The notes beneath the pieces are model-generated. The model was not told the origin of the DNA and searched no databases. It saw nothing but the letters and a program-made list of their open reading frames with translations. Positions 39,099-51,000 of a DNA stretch of 64,000 bases are shown in pieces (within the stretch, counting starts at the first letter, position 1; each line of letters opens with the position of its first letter). The stretch comes from Saxidomus purpurata (taxonomy: Eukaryota > Mollusca > Bivalvia > Venerida > Veneridae), in NCBI GenBank assembly GCA_022818135.1, contig JAFMSR010000012.1:31824371-31888370 (forward strand). The letters are read 5' to 3'. The translations under genes were made by a program, and so were the position numbers.

Positions 39099-42021
39099 AT
39101 GAGTGGGGGAATCCCATATCTTGGCAGCAAAATAAGCCTAATATCGAAAGCTGGAATACGATATGAAGGCATCTTATACACCATTGATCCGAATGAATCT
39201 ACTGTCGCTCTAGCTAAAGGTACCAAGATTATGGAGACCGTATTGTTCGTAGCAAACCGTGATTGACTTCGAAGATGCATCCTCAGTTTCATGTTTTCCT
39301 TCCCATTTTACATCATTTTATATGTGTTATATTTTAAAGGGCATGCTGAGTAGAAGAAGAAGGCAACAATAATCGGCTGAAAAATGTAAACAAAGTCTGT
39401 AAAGCCATCGCATTTGTCAAATTATTCTGTATTTTAGAACTTGCGAAACAATGTATGCACACAATCATTCTGTGCTACTTATTTGCAGAAGTTGTAAATG
39501 TTTAAACAGTTTGTGCAATAGTCTAATGAATAAGACCCTGCATTATTTATTTTCATGTTTTATATTTTACTTTGTGCGTTTGTTACTGGAACTCGCCCAT
39601 TTAACAAACCATATTAATTAGTAGATTGCCTTTGTTGGTAGGTGAAAATTTGTATGTATGTTTAAATTCATTTCAACAAATCCAAAAACTTGAAGATTCC
39701 TTAAATTATTAGAAAGTCAATTCTATGATTATAAGCGAAAAGTAGCAGTCTTTGTCTTCTGTCTTTTCATTTCTCGGATTGTATACTGGTATGAGACCAG
39801 TTTCCGACAAAAAATCGAGGTTTTCTTTATATTTTTTCTTATATGTGTCTTGTAAACAAAAGTCATCTACACATTTACATACGTCAGTTTATCCCCTTTT
39901 CAATGAGGTAAACAAGACCAGTGTCTTTTGCGCATGCGTACAAAATTTGGGGCCCTGAAAGGACAGCCTAATTAATGTAAATAACTTATGGTACAGGACC
40001 AGTTTCCGACATAATTTCATCCTGAACAGTTTTGGAATCATAAATTATTTAAATCTACGAGAACTTTAATTCTCTAAAAGTTAATTCCTTTCCCTACTTT
40101 TCCGACGCTGTAACGAGTGTCGTCTTTTATCCGTTCCGTGGCCGCTCCATTTTACAACACTGTATTATCATTTCACAACTCTTGAACTGTGCCATATTTT
40201 GCAAGCAATTTCAGTGACAGATGTATAATGTAGAATTTCTTTGAAAGTACTTATCTTTAGAAAATGAAATTTTGTTCGCGCTTGTTTGGATGATGTTGTT
40301 CAAAACTATATAATACTCCCATTCTGAAGATTTACGCGAAAGCTATGATAACGAGTAGTCGGAAACTGGTATGATTCGGAAACTGGTCTCATGCCAGTAC
40401 ACTTTAAAATTAAATACACTTGAAGAAACCAGCGATGGAACCAGAGGAATCACCTTTTCTAAATTCAAATCATTTTACTGGTATCCAGATGTTCAGTCTA
40501 GAATAGCACTCTCTGCCACTGTTTCATAGTTGAATTTGAATGCTGCTTACAAAATATTTTAAACCAAATCTTACTTATTTTCCAACATACATACAGTACA
40601 GGCCTGGAGGATTATGCTAAAAACACTAAGTGTGGTGTTTTTCATGCCACACCTCGCGTTAGCCTAATTAATTTGGCGTTTCAGTGTGACCCCTTTCACA
40701 GATCTGATATTTTATAACTGTCACACCTCTACGCCTACAGGGATCACGTTTGAGGGCGACGTGGGCGAAATAGTCGCCGTATCCCGCATTCGCCGTGATC
40801 GCATAGAAAAGCGGAAACAAAGTCGCCTATTTTTCGTAAACACGGACAATGTATTCGGGAGTGTCAATCTCGATATCCGCACCGCCTTCCCTTCGTTAAA
40901 GCAGCTTTCATTGGTCAATAAAAAAGCGGTAAGCCAATCAAAAGCGGCGAGACAATATAAGCGATTTAAAGGTTGACATGTGCGCTTTGACATGTGTAAG
41001 TTTATTGTCAATTTAATAGTTGAGTAAACACCGATTATTTAAAGGATGAGCATTGATTGGGAACAATAAGGACCAATTACACATGCTTACATTTAAACTG
41101 GCTGTTAAGATGCCAGTATTTAAATTTCTTTGATCGTATTCACAGGTTTTATTTACAGTAAAGAATCTGACACTGCTTGTTCAGTTGTTGACCGTTTGCT
41201 GCATTTCTTTTATCTCGGTAATCAATTCATTAATCGGCGATGAAAATCAGTAGGAAAAAGAGTTTTAATAAAATATTTTATGCAATCACATTGCATTTCA
41301 CTGTAAAAATGTTAAAAAGCTCGAAGGAACCCACAAAATATAATATCACTCAAGAATGTTTATTAATGAGAAAGAATTTTAAAAAGTTTGTTTTATGCAG
41401 TTGCATGAAAAGGGTATACTGATATTACATTAAACGTTATCAACGTGTTGTACAAACTTCTCCCTGTTCTGAAAAACTTCTCCCTAATGTCTCTGGAGGG
41501 AGAAGTCACTTCTCCCTATGAGTCTGGGCTAGCGTGATCCCTGGCCTAATTTTAAAGTCCTCATAACTGGGCAGAAATCCGACGAGAGGATGACCCCGTT
41601 TGTAATGAATTTTTAAAGTATCCGCGATATATATCGCATTTAAACTTTGTGTGCGACAAGAAAAAACATTTATCTTGAAGGAAATAACAATCCTTTCCTG
41701 ATTACATGTATTCAACATAAAAGATATTTTCAGCACTGCCGATTAGGCACACACCGTGTATAACCGTGCAGTCAACCGATTACGCCAGCGCGTACATATG
41801 ATTGTGCAAAACTTACCGATGCTTCTCACTTGGAATGCAAGATTTATAACGCATAGTGTAATTTGTGTTTATTTCTTCTCACATGAAATCAAAGAATGCA
41901 TACTGAACAAAAAACGATTTAATAGAGCGTATATTAAGCAGTTTCATTAACTTATAATATGGTAGTGTAATCTGGTCACGAAGTTAAATTTTTTTTTTTT
42001 TTTTTTTTTTTTTTGGGGGGG

Positions 42022-42072
<51 letters not shown>

Positions 42073-45000
42073 TTTTAAAATTTTTTAATTTTTTTTAACA
42101 AAATATTTTAATATATAAAACCCTTTTTTTTATAATAAAATCATAATAATGAAGACTTTATTTAAAGTAGATAACATATTTGGCACACGAACAATTTTCA
42201 ATTTAATAATACTTCTGTCTTCTTTTTATGCCCCCGCATATTAAAATCGCACCGTCGGTGTGTGCGTCCCCACTTACAAATTAGTGTCTGGACTGTAACT
42301 CTGTCATGCATTGAAGGATTTTAAAATAACTTGGCACACATGTCTAGCACATCAAGACGACGTGTCGCGTGCAAGACCCACATCCCTACCTCAAAGGTCA
42401 AGGTCACACTTGGAGTATGAAGGTTATGGAATCCTCTATATATGCATATATGCACACATCGTGTCCGGACTGTAACTTTGTCATGCATTGAAGGATTTTA
42501 AAATAACTTGGCACAAATGTCTAGCACATCAAGACGTGTCGCGTGCAAGACCCACGTCCCTAGCTCAAAGGTCAAGGTCGTACTTAGAGTTTGAAGGTAA
42601 TGGATTCCTCTATATATGCATATATGCACACATTCGTGTCCGGACTGTAACTTTGTCATGCATTGAAGGATTTTAAAATAACTTGGCACAAATGTCTAGC
42701 ACATCAAGACGACATGTGGCGTGCAAGACCCACATCCCTACCACAAAGGTCAAGGTCACACTTAGAGTTTATAGGTAATGGATTCCTCTATATATGCATA
42801 CATTTGTGTACGGGCTATAACTTTATTATTTTTTGAAGGATTTTAAAATAATTTGGCACAAATGTCTAGCACATCAAGCGTATGTGTCGCGTGCAAGACC
42901 CAAGTCCCTACCTCAAAGGTCAAGGTCACACTTAGTGTTTAAAGTAATGGAATACTGTATGCATGGTTACTCTGTCATGCATGGTAGGATTTTAAAATTA
43001 CATAGCACATTTATTGAGTTCATGGAGAGGACACAGACTGTGAGGCACCTCTTTCGGGGGCATTCGTCACTTGTGAGGGACAGCTCTTGTTATCATTATT
43101 TTTGAAATCCAAGACATATAGTCTAGTATTGTGTGAAATAGTAGATTGTTGAAATTTTTTGTTATTTAATCGGTCTTTTGAAAGACAAAGTAAAAATTTT
43201 TGCTTTAAACTATCAAATGACAAAAGCATTGTCTTCTATCAGCAGTCTTGCAACACCTATAGCTCCAGCCTCCTTTTGATGACATTATCCGTCTTGTCTC
43301 TATAAACACTTGCATAAAATGTAAACAATTTCAGTGAGATCATTTGGTACAGAAGACCGTCCGACAGACCGGCCAGTAGCCCCTAGAGATGAAATATTTG
43401 AGTATATTATATTCCGTGGGAGTGACATCAAAGATCTGCATGTTTGTGAGCCTCCAAAGCCCCAGCCATTGCAACCACTGCCTCAGGATCCAGCAATAGT
43501 AAAGGTAATAGCTGTATTTATTACAAAACACTTTACTACATACATTTAAGAATGTTGCAATGCTTGGTATGCATGAAGAAATTTCCACTTGAAGAACTTT
43601 ATGAAGATGTCCGAGCTAACTTCCTTTTGCATTTAAACTGTTTTGTTACATGCCAGTCTCAGTGTCTTGACTGGACCTCTGTTGGAGTCGTCCACCATAG
43701 ATCTATGTCAGATCTTTCCAAACTTTTCCAAATTCGGCACTGTATGCTCCCTACCTTGTAGTGCTCTGCCATTATTTGAGTATAATAAATACATGCAGGA
43801 ACGTAGGCTAGATTTCACTGCTATGTTTGTATTTCCTTCAAGTCATCTCAGCCCACCCCCGGTGGCTCTTTCCAGCAGCAGAGTTCAGGATTTAGTGGTC
43901 CAGCATCCAGTTCTTACCAGCCATTTGGTGGTCCACCCTTGTATGGTGGTCAGTATGGACCAGGACCTGGTAGCCAACAACAGCAAGGTTATGGAGGTAT
44001 GCCACCTTCAGCTGGACAATCAGGTCAGTGTTTGGTATTTTAAAAGTATCACTTCAATGCACTTTGAGAAATTTTATCCTGTGTGTATATAACATGTGTA
44101 TGTGACCACTTTATTAGCTCAACTTTTCGAAGAAAATGGGAGCTATCCTACTCGCGTTGGCGTCTGCGTTGGATTCACACCTTGGTTAAGTTTTTTGTAC
44201 CACCTTCATTTCAAAACCATTAGAGGTATTGCTTTGAAACTTACCATATTGTTAACCATCATAACCTCCATCAGCAGACAAGAGTACATAACTATGTCAA
44301 GGTGTTTGTTAGAATTATGGCCCTTTTTCGACTTGGAAAGTGCATTGAGCTTGGTTAAGTTTTTCGTACCACCTCACTTCATTTCAAAACCATTACAGGT
44401 ACTGCTTTGAAACTAACCATACTTATTTACCATCATTAATTCCATTCACACACGAGAACATAACTCTGCAAAGGTTTTTGTCAGAATTATGCGCCTTTTT
44501 TGACTTAGAAAATACATTGAATATGGATAAAATCCATTTATTGACTTAACCCTTTGAGATATTGCTTTGAAAGTTGGAATACTTGTTTGCATCATTACCC
44601 CCTTCTGTAGGCAAGAGAAGGTAACTCCGTTAATGATTTTTTTAAAATTAAGCCCCTTTATCGACTTGGAACCTTGGTTAAGTATTTTGTACCAGACCAC
44701 TTTTTGACTAAACTGTTTAAGATATTACTTTGAAAGTCGGAATACCTGTTTACCATCATGATCACCAAATATAGGCAGGAAAAGGTAACTCTGTCAAGGA
44801 TTTTATTTGAATTATGGCCCTTTTCAACTTAGGAACTCAGAATTTTCATTCTTGTCCACTTGTTGACTTAACCATTTGAGATATTACTTTGAAAGTTGAA
44901 ATGTACCATCATGATACCTATCTGTATGCAAGAGAAGATAACTCTGTGAAAATGTTTCTCTATTTGGACTTAGAAATTCCTAGCTAAAGTCTTGTGTGCA

Positions 45001-48000
45001 ACTGGCACTGTCATGCACATATATCATTAACCACTTGAAATATTAATCTACAACTTTGCTGTAGTATTCAGGGATATCAAACATTTAAGTTTGATAACTC
45101 TTGACTTAATATCTTGCTATTTGTGGCTCTTGTTTATACAGATCCTTATTTTGCCTTTAACTGTCAAAAGTTTTGTTTTATTGGTAAGCACTTAAAAAAA
45201 GTCGAGCACACTGTCCTACTGACAGCTCTTGTTACTTTAGAAGCTATACCATTTGAATAGTGTGTTTCTGTATAGTAGATTAATATGTTTCTGGAACAAT
45301 TTTTTGAGTCTCTTTTAATTAGCTGTGTTTCCTTAAAATAAGGTCTTGCAGCAAAATAAATTGTGAGATGTAGGTTAGGTATAATTCGAAATCCAAAAGA
45401 TGTAAAGTAATAAATCTGTCTTGAAATTATTTAATTTACATGGAACATTACATTTTAAAATGATTTATAAACATGTACCTACAGAAATCAAAATGGTTTC
45501 ATTTTGCCCTAATCATAAGTAACTTTTTGCCAATGAACAAAACAATACAAAAAAATTATAAACTGAGATATTTTGGTGCATTGAAAACAGAGCATTTAAT
45601 AGAAAACAATCTTTTTTGAATAACAATACATAAATGACAAAGATAATTGACACTCTTTGGACCAACAGATAGTTATTCAAACCTACACCTATAGCCAGTT
45701 GTCACCAGTTACGAAAGCAGGAATATGATAAAGTTGTCTTGCTTGAGAGTTTGATGTAGTTTGTCAAATATATCATGTTTCACTTTCTGTCAATGAATCA
45801 AATATTAAAGTTTTCTGAACTGGTCATGTAGCACTTAGATTGGTAACTACTAACTACAAGATTTATGTCACATTTATACCATGTAACTTACATCACATGC
45901 TATTTTTCCCAATGAGTACTCCTGAATCATGAACAAAAATGCAGCTGTATTTGACATTAATATTTTACTTTGCATTTTTAGCTCACTCAGCCTTCCACGC
46001 TAGTGCACCAGCGCCATGCTTTTTATATTTGAAACATTTAGATAATCTTTTAGTATTGCATATAAATTACAAAATAGTGTGTGTAAGACACAAAATTTCT
46101 TAAAAGCTTTTGGCATGATGGTAAGATGATAAATATATCCTGAAATTCAGTTGTGAGATTTCTCCAGCCAATTTGTCGTTGTCCGTCCCGAGTCGTTACT
46201 CAAGAACCAATGGATGGAACTTCATGAAACTTAAAAAAGTGTACCATAGCATAATGCTGCAGCGCACACACATCTTTCGTCAAGATCAGATTAGTATCTT
46301 TAGAGTTATTGCCCTTTAATTGTTATTGCCCCCGAAGGGTGGCTATTATGCACCGTCTGTCGTCCGTCCGTCGTGGTCCCCACTTACAAATGTGTCGACG
46401 TAACTTTGTCTGCATTGAAGGATTTTAAAAAACTGGCACCCGCTAGCATCAAGAGACGTGTCGGTGCAAGACCCACATCCCACCTCAAAGGTGAAGGTCA
46501 CATTGGAGATGAAGGTATGGAATCCTCTATATAGCACACATTCGGTCCGGACTGTACTGTCAGCATTGAAGGATTTAAAAAACTAGGCACACATGTCTAG
46601 CACATCAAGACGGTGTCGCGTGCAAGACCCACGCCTAGCTCAAAGGTCAAGGTCTACTAGGTTGAAGGAATGGATCTCATATAGCATAGCACACTTGGTC
46701 CGGCTGTACTTTGTCTGCATTGAAGGATTTAAAATAACGGCACAAAGTCTAGCACATCAAGAGCGTGTGTGTGCAAGACCCAGTCCCTAGCTCAAAGGTC
46801 AAGGTCACACTTAGAGTTTGAAGGTAATGGATTCCTCTATATATGCATATATGCACCTTGTTCCGGTGACTTGTCTCCTTTGAAGGATTTTAAAATGATG
46901 GCACAAATGTCTGCACATCAAGACGGTGTCGCGTGCAAGACCCACTCCCACCACAAGATCAGGCACTTAGAGTTATAGGATGGAATCCTGATATATGCAT
47001 ACATTGTGCCGGACTATAACTTTTTATGCTTTGAAGGTTTTAAAAAACTTGGCCAAATGTCTAGCACATCAAGTGGATGGTGTCGGGTTCAAACCAAGTC
47101 CCTACCTCAAAGGTCAAGGTCACACTTAGTGTTTAAAGAATGGAATACTGTATGCATGATTACTCTGTCATGCATGGAAGGATTTTAAAAACATAGCACA
47201 TTTGAGCACTGGAGAGGACACAGACTTGAGGCACCTCTTTCGGGGGCATTCGTCACTTGTGAGGGACAGCTCTTGTTTTCTTCTATATTTAATATAAAAA
47301 CATCAAAATTCTATTTCTCTCGAACTGGTTAGCAAAATTAAATGGTAAATGGCTCAAATAATTTAATGATCACTCTCTTATATCAACCCCCTACACCTGA
47401 TTATTTTAGAAATAAGGCCCCTAAAGGCGGTATAGTTCTTTTCTTAAATATTCTGTTTTCTGAAGTAACTGAGTTCTGTATCACTGTAAGGTGCTGAAAA
47501 AAGAATTAACCTTCTCTGAGGCCTCTATGGGGTGTTGAACTTCTAAGAATGCTTTTTCTGAAAAGGCTTTTCAGAATTTTATTTTTTTGGCTCAAATCAT
47601 CAACTTCGTATTCACTAATTATTCACTAAATTTAGAAACATGAGGTCCTAAAGGGGATGTAGTGTTTTTTTATATAATTATTCAATATAGAACCTTAAGA
47701 ATTCTTGTCTGAAAGTAGTAGTACTGATTTAATTACACGAATTAAGTTCTTTATGACTGTAACTTGAAATGAAATATTACCTTGGAGATAAGGCCCCAGT
47801 GGGATGGTGAAATTAAAAAAATGCTTTTTTTTTCTGAAACAGACAAACCAGTATACTTTCTTTAACTTGTAAATGTTGGCAAAAATTGGCGTTAATTAAG
47901 CGGCTAACACCCTTAATTTTGAAGTTACTTCTTTTCATAAATGGCGCTATTTTTCTGTTGTTTGAATAATTAAAACATGTAATTGTGTTTCATTGATGAA

Positions 48001-51000
48001 TAAACGTTTACGAAAAACAGTGGTAATATATCTGCGAACATGCTATTTTTCAATATACCTCTGAAAACATGCCACTAGTAGCTCCCATTGTTGAAACTAT
48101 TTGAAAAAAAGGCAGTGTTTGAGGTTCAGAAAAGTAATTGTAATTAGCCAATAATTAATTGGCAAACAAGCTTACTTCAAGTCACTTCTCAGCAAACACA
48201 CCGCAATTTAAATTATCATTAAATCTAATAATTTGGCATCAAATTCAATTTAACAGGGATTATCTGGTGTTATGACCCTGCACCTGTATGGTCATAAAGT
48301 ATTGGAATACCTTGCATTCTAATCGATTGAGAGCACAAAACGGGTGACTTCTGCTCAGCTGTCAACTGATGTGTCAATCAGTGTATTGTATATTGTGATG
48401 ACTTATGACACGCATTTCTTGAAAATTCAATGCGTTGAGTAGAATCGTTATCAGAATTTTTAAGCGTCCGTTTGCAAAAGGTATGCAAACAAATACGCTG
48501 ATTTAAATGTTTCCGATAACACTTTTAAATAAACAGTTAATCTCGAAAAAAAGTCCAGTATGTTTTTTTTTAAGAACTGTCATTTGTGCATTTTCCTCAA
48601 AATTTTATGACTAAAAGATACTTTTAGCTTTGTGAATGGGGCCGAAGTTCGGCCCCAAATCAGCCTGAAAAAAACCACTGGTACATCTGTGCAGTCTGCT
48701 TCCTAGAATTGCACAGAGTATATTTTGTAAAACTTCATGGTTCTGATTTTATGTTAGCATATATTTTAAGCATGTCCTTGTCAGTGTGTTGTTTGTTAAT
48801 AGGTGGGTCCCGAGGGCCATCCCCTACTCATAACCGTGTGTCCCCTACCATGGATCAGGGCGTACAGGTGGGCCCCGGCCCTGCACAGCAGAAACGTACT
48901 GGTAATCTTGCATCACATCAAGTTGCACAGCTTCACTCCTAAAACAAAACATATCAAAGCTTTTGGAAACCTTAACTAGGCTTCTTTTCATCAGCATTTC
49001 TAGTCTTGAGTTTATAAGATAGTGCAAAATGCAGACATTCCAATTTTTAGTCGAAACTTTCAGACACGTAAACAAATGTATTGATTCAAGCAATTTGATG
49101 CAGACAGCAAATTATATTTTAAGACTTAAAATGTTGATGAATAAGTGTCGATGCCCTGTGTGTTTGTTATACTCACTCACTATTTTTATGTTGCTGCACT
49201 TCGTACATCTCTCGGTGGTGACTTACCTTGGCTGAAGCTGATCATTGAATATCAGAATATCAGACTTTAGGAAAACTTGACTAGAATGTTCCCTTTGATG
49301 CCAAAATGCTCCACATTTTGCTGAATTGGAGAAAGAAATTTGAAAGTGGTGACTGATTTTGATTGTTCTTAGTCTTAAAACATGCTGACAGATACAGACT
49401 GCATAATACTTTGATTGGCTTCAGGATTGCTACTTGTTTTGTCCCGCCTTTGCTTTGATCAGTTTACAAAAGAAAACCTTCGCTCTGTTCCAGGGGATGG
49501 CTTATTGTGTACTGCATTTGTGTCTTGTAACATTGTGTAATGACTTACAAATACAGTTTATATTGTGTTTGTAAAAATGTAGATATGTACATAGACTACA
49601 TGTTTGGGTAAAATGAAGTGGTACATGTTTGTGTAACTGGCTAGAATCACAGGTTATTATAGATTTGATCTACATGTACAATGTATATGCTGCATTACAT
49701 TCAGAGTAAACAAGAATAAATTATTCAGTATACTTGAGCAGTAGGTGAGAAAATACGAGGTATATAATTAGGACTTCAGTTACCAATAATGCAGATGCTT
49801 TCATTCACTTTAACATGTTTTGTCGTTGTAACTACTTGTTGCTCTGTAATAGTTCAGGCACTCTGGTATCTTTGCATGCCAAGTTCAAACTGTACTCTTT
49901 CTAACATGTTTGAACATATTAACAGTTTGCATACATTGCAGACATTTTAGCTCAACTGAAAGAAGGATAGAGTAGGAGAGCTACAAAAGTCAACCTGGCT
50001 TCAGCATTAGTTCATTTGTATTTTTGTTTAAACCTCACCCTATAACTTGTAACCTGTGTTTATAGAAAGGAAAATGCCTGTTTTCAAGTTGAAAAAGAGA
50101 AAGTACTGTTTATTAATGGCATGATTCTTATTTAGAATGCTTCTCTTAATGATACCTAAAGAGAGGTACATGTATCTTTCTATTTCAATGTAATATGAAC
50201 TGTTTTGGAAATATTCTTGATTTGGTCTTTTATGATTCTGATGGTGAAGAATGATACAAACTTGTATAGATACGGTCCTGTTTATATTTCAGGATCTCGA
50301 GGTTCTACACCCCCACCTAACAGAAAGTCTCCAACATCGGATCAGGGAACCCAGGCTGAGCCCATGGGTGTACCAGATACCAGTAAACCACCTCCAAGCC
50401 ATCCGCCCGCCCAGCAGCAGCAACAGAATGATAGGAGACGGCCGCAGCAGAATCAGCAGCAAAGAGACCGAGGCTGGGAGAGAAGGGATATTCAAGAAAA
50501 ACGAGATCAGTATGACAGAAGAGATCAGTATGACAGAAGAGATCAATACGACAGACGAGACCAGTACGACAGACGAGACCAGTACGACAGACGTGAATAT
50601 CAAGAACAAAGACCTGGGTCAGATCATAGGCCTGTGTCTTCGAGCTATGCAAGGGGTAGAGGCAATAACAGAGGTACATAGTTTTGTTTACTGTATTTCT
50701 ATTTCTGGCCTAGCCATTAACTCCTCCTAAACTGTTTGCACTATGAACTTGTAAGTTTCCCACAATATGACATGGCAGTGCACAATACTTTGAATTTTCA
50801 TCTGACCTCTGGGTTTTAAGCTGTGTTAGTTGGGACAGGGCGAAGTCTGTTCTGGCCATTAATTCTTGCACTGTTTGCAGCAGAAACTTGCAACTTTCCA
50901 ACAATATTTACATGGCCTCCTGGCAGTTTCACAACACTTTTAGCATTTACCTCTGAGCCCTGGGTCTGAAGTAGTGCGGGTTTGGGCAGGGCCCGGTAAC

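Noticed and set aside
38999..39292. 97-residue minus-strand open frame next to TAF4
   Set aside because: It is antisense to LSM14 exon 1, which encodes the conserved LSm start [20 protein letters not shown] on the plus strand.
40686..40976. 96-residue frame with a charged C-terminus, and its antisense partner at 40721-41011
   Set aside because: It starts outside the 806-bp element, crosses its boundary and shows no recognisable domain; it is most likely a chance frame in GC-richer DNA.
42488..43105. Short frames [14 protein letters not shown] and similar
   Set aside because: They recur once per tandem unit of a noncoding repeat and have no independent support.
50251..50730. Long alternative frames on both strands over LSM14 exon 5
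   Set aside because: The 18-bp coding repeat keeps other frames open; only the DQYDRR frame joins correctly to the flanking LSM14 exons.
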